A DNA stretch of 64,000 nt from Deferrivibrio essentukiensis (GTDB lineage Bacteria; Chrysiogenota; Deferribacteres; Deferribacterales; Deferrivibrionaceae). Shown here piece by piece: positions 19,148 through 27,725 of the stretch. Under the pieces are notes generated by a model, which had not been told where the DNA came from, did no database searches, and saw only the letters and a program-made list of their open reading frames with translations. The stretch's first letter is position 1; each line of letters begins with the position of its first letter. Both the position numbers and the translations under genes were made by a program. The DNA lies in the NCBI RefSeq assembly GCF_020480685.1, contig NZ_JAJAFU010000005.1, forward strand, positions 89,390 to 153,389, written 5' to 3'.

Positions 19148-19786
19148 TTAATCTAAATTCAACCCAAAAAGCCCATCCTTTAAATTACTGTTATAATCAC
19201 TTTTATTCATCAATTTTTCCAGATATCTTGCAATTACATCTACTTCTAAATTTATTAAATCACCTACTCTTTTGAATTTAAGATTTGTATTTTCAAAGGT
19301 GTGTGGAATAACTGCAACACTAAGGACATTATTTTTTATATTCGAGACTGTTAGACTGATACCATCCAAAGTAACAGAGCCTTTTAAGGCAATAAATTTG
19401 TCAACTTCTTTACTGTAAGAAACTTTTAATTCATAGGAATCACCTTTCCTGTCTATTCCCGCTATTTTTCCCACACAGTCCACATGACCGGACACAATAT
19501 GTCCGCCAAGCCTTGTACTTAAAGTTAATGCTCTCTCAAGGTTTACAAAATTTGAAGGTTTTAAGTTTTGTAACGAGCTCTTGTTTAAAGTTTCAAAACT
19601 TAAATCCGCCCAAAACATATTTTTATCCATTTTAACTACTGTCAAACAAACTCCGTTAACAGCTATAGAATCACCTATTTTTGTACCTTCAATCACTTTT
19701 AAAGCTTCAATACAAATAACAGCGTCCCTACCCTTAACACTCAGATTTTTAATTTTACCAAGCTCTTCTATAATCCCTGTGAACAT
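19148..19786 (-). CDS. ribE: Riboflavin synthase, alpha subunit
   Basis: 212 aa formed by two lumazine-binding barrels: residues 1-95 starting MFTGIIEELGKI with SIAVNGVCLTV, and residues about 96-195 with LGGHIVSGHVDCVG and KGSVTLDGISLTV. The N-terminal MFTGII is the catalytic start of the family. It dismutates two lumazine molecules to riboflavin. The last 17 residues (SNLKDGLFGLNLD) extend beyond the barrel as is usual. It overlaps ribD by 19 bases. Confidence 0.95.
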   Translation of the reverse strand: MFTGIIEELGKIKNLSVKGRDAVICIEALKVIEGTKIGDSIAVNGVCLTVVKMDKNMFWADLSFETLNKSSLQNLKPSNFVNLERALTLSTRLGGHIVSGHVDCVGKIAGIDRKGDSYELKVSYSKEVDKFIALKGSVTLDGISLTVSNIKNNVLSVAVIPHTFENTNLKFKRVGDLINLEVDVIARYLEKLMNKSDYNSNLKDGLFGLNLD

Positions 19787-20919
19787 CTGTTTCTTACCCT
19801 TTCAGTTAGCTCAAGCACATCTTTTTTAAAGTCAGAAAGATTTGCTGATATCAATATGTCATTTTCAAATTGCTTTTGAGTATAGTTATCAATTTTAATA
19901 CAATCAGCGATATTGCTAAAGCTCACACCCTGAATTGAGCTAATCCCATCCCCTATTATTAATGGCGCTACAAAAAGGTTTAGCTTATCGGCACATTTTT
20001 CTCTTATAAAACTGCCAAAAATTTTAGAGCCACCCTCTACAAGAACATTCATAATATTTAAATCGAGAAGTTGCCTTGAAATAGTTTTAAGGTTTAATCC
20101 GCTATCCATAGTGTCGCAAGGAAAAATCTGTACCCCTAAGTCTGTTAGAATCCTACATTTCTCAAAGTTTAAGCTCTCTTCTTTGGTAAATATCACAAGA
20201 TTTTTTGAAAATTTCGTCACAAGTTCACTTTCTAAAGGGATTTTAAGGTTTGAATCAAGTATTATTTTTGTAGGCTCATTATCAGTAGGTAACAGCCTTA
20301 CATTCAAACTTGGATTATCTTTTATTACGGTATCAATCCCTACAAGTACTGCATCTGAAATACTTCTTAGATAATGGGAATAAATCCTTGAAGATTCACT
20401 GGTAATCCATTTTGATGCTCCGTTTTTTGTGGCAATTTTGCCATCAAGACTCTGGGCAATTTTTAATGTATAGAATGGCTCTTTTGCATAAACAGTTTTA
20501 GCAAAATCTTCAATTAATGAAGCACACAAATTTTCAGCAAAACCTACAAAAACTTCGATACCGTTATTGATAAGCTCATTAATTCCATTGCCAGCATTTT
20601 TTGGGTTTGGGTCAACAACACCAATAAACACCCGCTTAATCCCCGATTCAATAATCATTTTTGTACAAGGGGGCGTTTTCCCATAATGAGAGCAAGGCTC
20701 AAGTGTCACATATAGGTCAGCTCCTTTGACACTTTCAGGTGCGTTATCAATAGCTTCGACTTCGGCGTGAGGATTACCATAGCCTGTATGATAGCCTCTT
20801 GATATTATTTTAGAATCTTTGACAACACATGCACCTACAACAGGGTTAGTTTTATTATAACCTTTCCCGAGTAATGCAAGTTTTGCAGCTTCTTCCATTA
20901 TTTTATGAGGATTAACCAA
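19768..20919 (-). CDS. ribD: Bifunctional riboflavin deaminase/reductase RibD
   Basis: 383 aa. Residues 1-145 are a zinc deaminase with HAEVEAI and PCSHYGKTPPCT supplying the His/Glu and Cys ligands. Residues about 150-370 are the NADPH-dependent reductase with KIAQSLDGKIATKNGASKWIT and VLVEGGSKIFGSF. It performs the second and third steps after GTP cyclohydrolase. It overlaps plsY by 8 bases and ribE by 19. Confidence 0.95.
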   Translation of the reverse strand: MVNPHKIMEEAAKLALLGKGYNKTNPVVGACVVKDSKIISRGYHTGYGNPHAEVEAIDNAPESVKGADLYVTLEPCSHYGKTPPCTKMIIESGIKRVFIGVVDPNPKNAGNGINELINNGIEVFVGFAENLCASLIEDFAKTVYAKEPFYTLKIAQSLDGKIATKNGASKWITSESSRIYSHYLRSISDAVLVGIDTVIKDNPSLNVRLLPTDNEPTKIILDSNLKIPLESELVTKFSKNLVIFTKEESLNFEKCRILTDLGVQIFPCDTMDSGLNLKTISRQLLDLNIMNVLVEGGSKIFGSFIREKCADKLNLFVAPLIIGDGISSIQGVSFSNIADCIKIDNYTQKQFENDILISANLSDFKKDVLELTERVRNRCSQGL

Positions 20920-21514
20920 CTTTCTCTCCTATTCTTTTCTCTGTACCATTAAGTATTCTTTTAATATTATCTTTGTGTTTATATATGACAAAAACAGCAA
21001 TTATAAATGTGAATATTTTAAAATTAGCATTACTCTCTGTGAAAATAACAGTAATTAAAAGAGTTATTGCAGCTGAAACAGAACCTAATGAAACCATCCT
21101 AAAAATACTTACCATCACAAGAAACACAATAAGTGCTAATATTATACTTTTCGGGCTAAGTGCCAGAAAAATCCCAAGCCCCGTTGCAACCCCTTTTCCA
21201 CCTTTAAAGCTTAAAAATATTGTATATGTATGACCTATAATTAAAGCCAAAGCACATATTAGCAGAAAGTTCATATCGTAGTGGAAGAAGTTTTTTAGCA
21301 TTAGTAAGGGTAAAAATGCTTTAAACATATCCAACAAAAAAGCCGAAATAAAGCCCCATTTGCCAAGCACACGCCCGGCATTAGTAGCACCTACATTTCC
21401 GCTCCCCACAGTCCTTAAGTCAATCCCTTTAACTAACTTTACAATAATATAAGAAAAGGGTATTGCACCTAAAAAATAGCAAGATAAAGGTATTAAAATC
21501 TTAATCATTGACAA
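20912..21514 (-). CDS. plsY: Acyl-phosphate glycerol-3-phosphate acyltransferase PlsY
   Basis: 200 aa with five membrane helices. The three cytoplasmic motifs are visible: GSGNVGATNAGRVLG, GKGVATGLG, and the C-terminal IYKHKDNIKRILNGTE. PlsY transfers the acyl group from acyl phosphate to glycerol 3-phosphate as the first step of phospholipid synthesis. pgsA, two genes upstream, belongs to the same pathway. Confidence 0.95.
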   Translation of the reverse strand: MSMIKILIPLSCYFLGAIPFSYIIVKLVKGIDLRTVGSGNVGATNAGRVLGKWGFISAFLLDMFKAFLPLLMLKNFFHYDMNFLLICALALIIGHTYTIFLSFKGGKGVATGLGIFLALSPKSIILALIVFLVMVSIFRMVSLGSVSAAITLLITVIFTESNANFKIFTFIIAVFVIYKHKDNIKRILNGTEKRIGEKVG

Positions 21515-22598
21515 TTATCCTATGTAAAAATGACCTTTTTAAATCTATGGCACCCGACTCACAAACTTCATGACAACAAAAGCACTCTATACATTTACTT
21601 TTATCAATTATTACACGTTTATTTGACGTGCTTTTAATAGCATACACAGGGCAACTCTTCAAGCACAATAAACATCCTATGCAATTTTCATTAACCTCTG
21701 GTTTTACATAAATATTTTTTGCTACCATGCTTTTTAAAAATTTGGGCGGACTAAACATTCGCTTAGATATGGGGAGTTTTATTTTTCTTTTAGAAACATT
21801 TTCAGTCAATTTAAAATTCACATTATAACCTTTTTTAATGGCAGAGCAATTAGTTAAACATATTTCCCTATCAAGATCCAATATATCGCAAATTGCCATA
21901 TCTAATGACACAGCATCTGTTGCAGCAGCAACAAGGTTTAGGCTGACAGGTGTCCCTCTTGACGGTCCATCCCCTTCATGTGCAATTATTCCATCAAGTA
22001 TGTGTATGGTTTTATCTTTTACCAAATCATAAATTTTGAAAATAGAATCTGCTAAATCAGTATCTACAGGATTTTTGCGGTGATAATTAACTTTATTAGT
22101 ACCTGGGATAAGTCCGAACAGATTTTTTACGGCTAAAGTTAAGCCTGTTAGTGAATGAGTTTTAAGCTTTGGAAGGTTGATTATTAAATCGACATTCTCA
22201 AACACAGAGGATATAACCATATCATCAATATTTAGTGGCTTATAACTTTCTATACTTATTATCTCAATATTCTCGTCTTTACAAACTTTTTTAATGCCGG
22301 TAACTTCCAAAACCTTTTCGTAATTTTTAAAATTTGCTCCTGGACTATCGCCTAACAATATCTGAAAATCACCATTTTTTTTAAGCGCCTTAATAACTGC
22401 ACGAATAAACTCAGGATGTGTCGTCACTCCATTTTCAGGGGGGCTGGCTTGCAATATGTTTGGCTTCAAAAGTATAGTTTTAATATCATTAAAAATTAGT
22501 TTATTATCATTAAAAAATTTTTCAATGAATGCACAGAGTTCATCATCAAAGTAAGAGTTAATATCTTTTACGTAGACCTTATTCATTAATTTTTGCAA
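21501..22598 (-). CDS. DUF362-domain protein with two C-terminal [4Fe-4S] clusters
   Basis: 365 aa. Residues about 35-285 are the DUF362 domain (KPNILQASPPENGVTTHPEFIRAV, INLPKLKTHSLTGLTLAVKNLFGL), and residues about 310-350 are a bacterial ferredoxin fold with two clusters: CIGCLLCLKSCP and CIECFCCHEVCE. Such proteins are common in anaerobes and are assumed to handle electrons, but no substrate is established. The gene overlaps both plsY (14 bases) and pgsA (20 bases), an odd placement among phospholipid genes. Confidence 0.85.
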   Translation of the reverse strand: MQKLMNKVYVKDINSYFDDELCAFIEKFFNDNKLIFNDIKTILLKPNILQASPPENGVTTHPEFIRAVIKALKKNGDFQILLGDSPGANFKNYEKVLEVTGIKKVCKDENIEIISIESYKPLNIDDMVISSVFENVDLIINLPKLKTHSLTGLTLAVKNLFGLIPGTNKVNYHRKNPVDTDLADSIFKIYDLVKDKTIHILDGIIAHEGDGPSRGTPVSLNLVAAATDAVSLDMAICDILDLDREICLTNCSAIKKGYNVNFKLTENVSKRKIKLPISKRMFSPPKFLKSMVAKNIYVKPEVNENCIGCLLCLKSCPVYAIKSTSNKRVIIDKSKCIECFCCHEVCESGAIDLKRSFLHRIIVND

Positions 22599-23136
22599 AA
22601 AACTTTATATAGTATTCCACACCTGAATAAATTGACAACACCACAGACAGATAAATTAATATTTTGCCGATAAAGAAGATATCTATACCTATGAGATTAT
22701 TTTTATATATGAGAAATCCAACTGCTATCATTTGAAAAACAGTTTTTAATTTCCCGGAAAAGCCGGCTGCAATAATTTTGCCTTTACTTGCAGATAAATC
22801 TCTCAGTGCACCAACCGCAAAATCCCTTGACAACAATAAAATAACAACCACCCCTTCAACTCTGCCAAGCTCCATGAGGGCTATTAATGACGAGGCTACC
22901 AATATTTTATCAGCAACAGGGTCTAAAATTTTTCCAATGTCAGTTACTATATTGTATTTTCTTGCAAGATATCCGTCAACAAAGTCTGTCAATGATGCAA
23001 CAGCAAAAATTACTGCGGCAATTACGTTTGTCACGTATGTGTCAAAATATAAAAAGATTAAAAATGCAGGTATTAGGATTACTCTCAATATGGTTAACTG
23101 ATTGGGAAGATTAAAAAAATTCTTATTTAACATCAT
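22579..23136 (-). CDS. pgsA: CDP-diacylglycerol-glycerol-3-phosphate 3-phosphatidyltransferase
   Basis: 185 aa with four to five membrane helices. The CDP-alcohol phosphatidyltransferase motif is intact: D-x-x-D-G-x-x-A-R ... G-x-x-x-D-x-x-x-D, seen as LTDFVDGYLARKYN followed by DIGKILDPVADK. It makes phosphatidylglycerol phosphate in the inner membrane. The N-terminal NLPNQLTILRVILIP is typical of PgsA rather than of PssA. Confidence 0.93.
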   Translation of the reverse strand: MMLNKNFFNLPNQLTILRVILIPAFLIFLYFDTYVTNVIAAVIFAVASLTDFVDGYLARKYNIVTDIGKILDPVADKILVASSLIALMELGRVEGVVVILLLSRDFAVGALRDLSASKGKIIAAGFSGKLKTVFQMIAVGFLIYKNNLIGIDIFFIGKILIYLSVVLSIYSGVEYYIKFFAKINE

Positions 23137-24469
23137 ATTTACTCATCTTATATCTAAATGTTCTTAAAGTAAGCCCTAAAAGTTTTGCTCCTTTACTTTG
23201 ATTATTTTGAGCTACTTCAAGTGCCTTCTTTATATACTTTTCTTCTAATTTTTCAACCAAACTTTCCAAATTTACAGGCAAAGTTATTTCAGACACTTCT
23301 GTTATATCGTATTTGTCTTCAAAAATATGTTCAGAAATACTTGTAGGTAAAAGTTTATTTGATTTTTCAACTACTACTGCTCTTTCTATGATATTTTCTA
23401 ATTCCCTAACATTACCGGGATAATCATATCTTTTTAGCATTTCCATTACAGCAAAAGATATATCATTTATCTCTTTATTAAGCAGTCGGCTATATTTTTC
23501 TAAAAAATGTTTTGCCAAGTAAGGGATATCGACCTTTCTGTCCCTTAGTGGAGGTATAAAAATATTAACAACATTAAGCCTATAGAAAAGATCTTTTCTG
23601 AAATTATTTTTTTCTATCTCTTCCAACAAATCTTTATTTGAAGCTGCAATCACTCTGACATCAATGTCTATGTAATTTGTGCCACCTATCGGCAATATTT
23701 TTCGCTCCTGCAACACTCTCAATAATTTAACCTGAAGAAATAAAGGCATATCGCCTATTTCATCGAGAAAAATAGTCCCATGATTGGCAATTTCAAAGAG
23801 CCCCTTTTTTTCAGATACGGCGCCTGTAAAAGAGCCTTTTTTATATCCAAAAAGTTCGGCTTCCAAAAGGTCTGAAGGGATTGCTCCGCAGTTTATCGCA
23901 ACAAATTCATATTTATTCCTATTACTTAATTTATGAATTGCTCTTGCAACTACCTCTTTACCTGTACCGCTTTCACCTGAAATCAAAACAGTAGAATCAG
24001 TCCCGGCTACATCTATAATACTTTTTTTAACCTTTATAATACAGTCACTTACACCAACAATCTCTTTTAATTCATCACAACATTCACTAACTTCACTCTG
24101 AGTGTTTTCGTGTAATATGTTTTTGATTGTATCTACTAGCTTTTGCGTATCAAATGGCTTTGTCACATAATCTACAACACCTAACCTTATAGACTCCAGA
24201 GCTGTTTCAGTGTTTGCGTATGCAGTCATTAAAATAAAAGGAATATTTATACCTATTTCCGATGCTAACCTTGGTATTTGTAAACCGTCTTCATTACCAA
24301 GCATCAGATCAAAAAGGACAAGATCAACCTTTTCATTTTTTAGAATTTCAACGGCAGTAGAAATTGACTTTGCAGTAAATACAGAAAAACCTTCATCGAG
24401 GAAAAGAATCTCTAAAAACTCCCTGAAAGACTTTTCATCATCTACTACAAGTATTGAATATTTAGGCAT
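23123..24469 (-). CDS. pilR: Sigma-54 response regulator, best candidate for PilR
   Basis: 448 aa in three parts. The receiver domain (1-120) has the phospho-acceptor Asp in LVLFDLMLGNEDG. The AAA+ domain (about 135-365) has Walker A GESGTGKE, the sigma-54 contact loop GSFTGA (usual form GAFTGA) and LFYRLNV. The Fis-type helix-turn-helix ends GLTLRTFRYKMSKY. That C-terminus closely follows the PilR pattern (GLTFRSFRY...KYG). It would be the partner of PilS at 6.5 kb and activate pilin transcription. It is unlinked to both, overlapping greA by 8 bases. Assignment to PilR rather than another NtrC-family protein is inference. Confidence 0.75.
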   Translation of the reverse strand: MPKYSILVVDDEKSFREFLEILFLDEGFSVFTAKSISTAVEILKNEKVDLVLFDLMLGNEDGLQIPRLASEIGINIPFILMTAYANTETALESIRLGVVDYVTKPFDTQKLVDTIKNILHENTQSEVSECCDELKEIVGVSDCIIKVKKSIIDVAGTDSTVLISGESGTGKEVVARAIHKLSNRNKYEFVAINCGAIPSDLLEAELFGYKKGSFTGAVSEKKGLFEIANHGTIFLDEIGDMPLFLQVKLLRVLQERKILPIGGTNYIDIDVRVIAASNKDLLEEIEKNNFRKDLFYRLNVVNIFIPPLRDRKVDIPYLAKHFLEKYSRLLNKEINDISFAVMEMLKRYDYPGNVRELENIIERAVVVEKSNKLLPTSISEHIFEDKYDITEVSEITLPVNLESLVEKLEEKYIKKALEVAQNNQSKGAKLLGLTLRTFRYKMSKYDVK

Positions 24470-24938
24470 CCTTTGTAATATTTATTATTTCGTATTCTAT
24501 TTCACCACCGGGGGCATTTACCACTACTTCATCCCCGACTTTTTTACCTATTAAAGCCCTTGCAATTGGAGAAAATACAGAAATATAACCTCTTGAAATA
24601 TCACTTTCATCGGGGCCAACAATTCTGTATTTCTTTATTTCATCACTTTCAACATTTTCTATTTCTACATACACACCAAAGACAACTTTATCCGTAGTCA
24701 AATTATCTGTATCGATTATTTCAAACTTACCCATTTTGCTTTCGAGCTCGGCAATCTTTGCCTCAATCATCCCCTGCCTCTCTTTGGCAGCGTCATATTC
24801 TGCATTTTCACTCAAATCTCCGTGTCCTCTTGCCTCTTTTATTGCTTCTACTACAGCTCGCCTTTCAACAGTCTTTAGCCTCTCAAGCTCAGATTTTATT
24901 TTTTGGTACCCTTCTTTTGTAATAGGTATCCTGTCCAT
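24462..24938 (-). CDS. greA: Transcript cleavage factor GreA
   Basis: 158 aa, full length. The N-terminal coiled coil contains the family signature with ARGHGDLSENAEYDAAKERQ, whose acidic tip (DLSENAEYD) enters the RNA polymerase secondary channel. The C-terminal FKBP-like domain follows (ISVFSPIARALIGKKVGDEV). It rescues backtracked RNA polymerase. An 18-base gap separates it from xseA. Confidence 0.97.
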   Translation of the reverse strand: MDRIPITKEGYQKIKSELERLKTVERRAVVEAIKEARGHGDLSENAEYDAAKERQGMIEAKIAELESKMGKFEIIDTDNLTTDKVVFGVYVEIENVESDEIKKYRIVGPDESDISRGYISVFSPIARALIGKKVGDEVVVNAPGGEIEYEIINITKDA

Positions 24939-24956
24939 TTAATTCCTCCGAAAACT

Positions 24957-26291
24957 TTAATCTTTTTTCACCTTTTTCCCTGTAACAAAGACGCTAGTAT
25001 ATCCATCTTTGAATTGAATTTCAAGATAATCTTCCAAATTTACGTCGTTTAGACTTCCTACAGGTATTTTGTTTTTATAAACAATACTATATCCTCTTTC
25101 AAGAATATTTTCTGGATTAAGAAGTTTAAGTTTTTGATTTAAAATATCTAACGAAAACTTGCATTTTTCAATTTTATTATTTATTGAGCTTGATAATAAA
25201 CTGTCAATATGCCTTACTTTGCTTTTTAATTCGTTTACAATATTTATTGGATTTTTTTTCTCTACTATATACAGTTTTTCATTTAATATTAAATACTTAT
25301 TTTTAATTTTTAAACCTATGCCAGAAGTAATATCCGATAAATATTTATCAACTATTTCTTTCTTGTTTTTTATGATATTCTTTGGATTTTTATAAGAAAC
25401 CAATGAGAGAAATTTATCCAGCAGTTGATAATTCTTATCAAGCTTAATCTGGGACATTCTAATAATTTTATTAATATTATCCCTTATTCTATTTCTTAAT
25501 TCCAGATAAGGTTTACTAAGTGTTTCAGCTGCAGCAGTAGGGGTAGATACCCTAAGATCTGCGACAAAATCACATATGGAAAAATCTCTTTCATGACCAA
25601 TCGCGGATATTGTAGGTATTTTCAATTTAAAAAATTCTCGAGCCAACGTTTCATCATTAAAAATTATCAGGTCTTCAAGAGAACCACCGCCACGCATAAG
25701 AATAACTACGTCATAAATACCTACATACCTATCAAGAACTTGCATTTTTGAAATAATATCCTTTATAGCTTGAGCCCCTTGCACCTGAACAGGCCATATA
25801 TCGATATTTAACCCAACCCTATTTAACTTTAATGTCTGTATAAAATCTTTTATTGCGGCACCTGTTGGAGAAGTAAGGACAGCTACATTCTTTACAATCA
25901 AAGGGATATCCTTTTTTTTATCTTTATCGAATAAACCCTCTTTTTCTAAAATACGTTTAGTTTCCTCAAACCTTTTGTAAAAATCTCCTGCAGAGTCATA
26001 TACAACCTTACGAGCTATAATCTGATACAAACCATCACTTTCATATACGGACAAATCACCTATCACTTCTACCTTATCACCCTGGTTAAGCTTGTAAGTA
26101 TTGGCCATTCTGTAACGCTTAAAGAATACCACCTTAATTTGAGCAGACTCATCCTTAAGAGTAAAATAGATATGCCCGGATGGTGACACAGAAAGGTTTG
26201 ATATTTCCCCTACAACACACACAGGGCTATTGAAATTGCTTTCAAGTAAAAACTTAATTTTTTTAGTTATTTCCGTTACTGTCAGTTTCAT
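24957..26291 (-). CDS. xseA: Exodeoxyribonuclease VII large subunit
   Basis: About 444 aa. An OB-fold N-terminal domain (1-100, VCVVGEISNLSVSPSGHIYFTLKD) is followed by the catalytic domain with the RGGGSLEDL motif and AIGHERDFSICDFVADLRVSTPTAAAE, then a long coiled coil to about 400. It degrades single-stranded DNA with XseB, which is not in the window. I place the start at the ATG at 26291 (MKLTVTEITKK); an in-frame ATG two codons upstream and a TTG are possible. The start lies inside the 3' end of the ftsB-like gene. Confidence 0.94.
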   Translation of the reverse strand: MKLTVTEITKKIKFLLESNFNSPVCVVGEISNLSVSPSGHIYFTLKDESAQIKVVFFKRYRMANTYKLNQGDKVEVIGDLSVYESDGLYQIIARKVVYDSAGDFYKRFEETKRILEKEGLFDKDKKKDIPLIVKNVAVLTSPTGAAIKDFIQTLKLNRVGLNIDIWPVQVQGAQAIKDIISKMQVLDRYVGIYDVVILMRGGGSLEDLIIFNDETLAREFFKLKIPTISAIGHERDFSICDFVADLRVSTPTAAAETLSKPYLELRNRIRDNINKIIRMSQIKLDKNYQLLDKFLSLVSYKNPKNIIKNKKEIVDKYLSDITSGIGLKIKNKYLILNEKLYIVEKKNPINIVNELKSKVRHIDSLLSSSINNKIEKCKFSLDILNQKLKLLNPENILERGYSIVYKNKIPVGSLNDVNLEDYLEIQFKDGYTSVFVTGKKVKKD

Positions 26292-26559
26292 TATCATCAA
26301 GTATTATATACAAATCCTCATTCGGTTTTGCCATATTCAACTCTTTTTTTATTGTTTCTTCAAGATAATCTTTATCCCTTTTTAATAATTCTATCCTCTT
26401 CTCAAGGTCATTAATTTTTTCTTCAAGTTCAACTATCTGACGCTCATAAGATTCTTTTATCTCAAGCAGGTCATTATATTTCAATAACCCATTGCTGCCA
26501 AATATAAAATAAATAAGAAGTATCAGAATAATAAAAATATACAAAATATTATTTTTCAT
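26263..26559 (-). CDS. FtsB/DivIC-like septum formation protein
   Basis: 98 aa. One N-terminal membrane helix (about 5-25), then a coiled coil of some 45 residues (YERQIVELEEKINDLEKRIE...) and the FtsB-like segment DKDYLEETIKKELNMAKPNE. This size and layout match the FtsB/DivIC family of the divisome complex with FtsL and FtsQ. The acidic/Asn tail is variable. Family confidence is moderate because such short TM-plus-coil proteins are easily confused. Confidence 0.75.
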   Translation of the reverse strand: MKNNILYIFIILILLIYFIFGSNGLLKYNDLLEIKESYERQIVELEEKINDLEKRIELLKRDKDYLEETIKKELNMAKPNEDLYIILDDNETDSNGNN

Positions 26560-27725
26560 TTATTACCCGTCTTTACTTTAAGTAATCTGATAGCTTGATT
26601 TTTTAAATTTGCAGGCACATCTCTTGATTTTGAGAGTTTTTCCAAATCGGTAACAAAAAGTCTGTTCATAAAGGTCATACTTATATTTAATGGTGTCTTT
26701 GGGTGAAAAACAATCTCTCTTAGTATATTATAGTCTTTTATAAATGCACTTGTCCTTGCAACCTCTCTGATAATATGCTCCCCTGTTGCCTTATTTTTTA
26801 GAATAAACTCAATCTCCTGCTCGGTAATCTTTGGATTTTTTAAAACATTTAAAGAAACTTGTTTATTAGGGTCTCTTATCAAAAGCATTCTGGCTGTTTT
26901 ATTCCCTTTTAGTGCCAATTTAATTTTCTCTGCCATATTCATTTTATTAATTTTATTATAAATATTTTCATTTACTTTTTTTTCTATAAAACTTTCTTTG
27001 ACATCAATATTTTGATCAATTGTTATCAAATCTTTAATTTCTTCGTTTGTAACTTCATCTTCACTTTCACTTTCAACTTTTTCTTGCAAAGATTTAAAGG
27101 TTTCAGCCTTATCTATCATTATCTGTTTCATTAGAGTTATAGTTTCATCTGGGGAAAAAGGGTTGAATAAAATCTTTTTTATTAACTCATCATCATTTTC
27201 TACTATATGTCTGATATTACCAACCCTAAAAAGCACTTCTGGCTCGCTACTTTCAGCAAAAATGGAGAGTACATTTTTGTCATACTTTTTAAGTTGAACA
27301 ACAATTGAAAAAAATCTCACATCATTTTTCATCAAACGACAAAGATAAATAAAATAGTTGCTATCAAATAAGGCATCATTGATAATAGATTTTAAACCAC
27401 TGTCTGAAATTTTTACGAGAAATTGATATAGCTCCTTTATCAGTCCCCTGTAATTTTTTAGTACGCCAAAAGCTATTACTGGATATGCAGATTCTTTTAT
27501 AGGAAGATTTAAGGAAAGTATTGTTTTGACTTGCTCTTCAGTAGATTTTTTTAAAACTATATCAGAGGTAATTGTGTCTAAAATATCAAATTTTTTGAAT
27601 AAATCTATGTGGTCTTCTATATTAAATTCAATAAGCAAGGTTTTTTTGAGCAATAATATTTTTTCTTTATCAGGTTTATCAACTTTCTTTAAATCTTCAA
27701 GAAATGCAGTAATATTAGTGCTCAC
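26556..27725 (-). CDS. Conserved helical-repeat protein of unknown function
   Basis: 389 aa, almost entirely helical, no signal peptide or membrane span. The C-terminal third (about 265-385) contains repeats of a LRV/HEAT-like kind: ALKGNKTARMLLIRDPNKQV, LNVLKNPKITEQEIEFILKN and IVFHPKTPLNISMTFMNRLF, each with the form N-P/D-P-K followed by a helix pair. Repeats of this type recur earlier (ILFNPFSPDETITLMKQI). It is co-translated with the diguanylate cyclase upstream (11-base overlap). Function unknown; a scaffold role is guesswork. Confidence 0.65.
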   Translation of the reverse strand: MSTNITAFLEDLKKVDKPDKEKILLLKKTLLIEFNIEDHIDLFKKFDILDTITSDIVLKKSTEEQVKTILSLNLPIKESAYPVIAFGVLKNYRGLIKELYQFLVKISDSGLKSIINDALFDSNYFIYLCRLMKNDVRFFSIVVQLKKYDKNVLSIFAESSEPEVLFRVGNIRHIVENDDELIKKILFNPFSPDETITLMKQIMIDKAETFKSLQEKVESESEDEVTNEEIKDLITIDQNIDVKESFIEKKVNENIYNKINKMNMAEKIKLALKGNKTARMLLIRDPNKQVSLNVLKNPKITEQEIEFILKNKATGEHIIREVARTSAFIKDYNILREIVFHPKTPLNISMTFMNRLFVTDLEKLSKSRDVPANLKNQAIRLLKVKTGNK

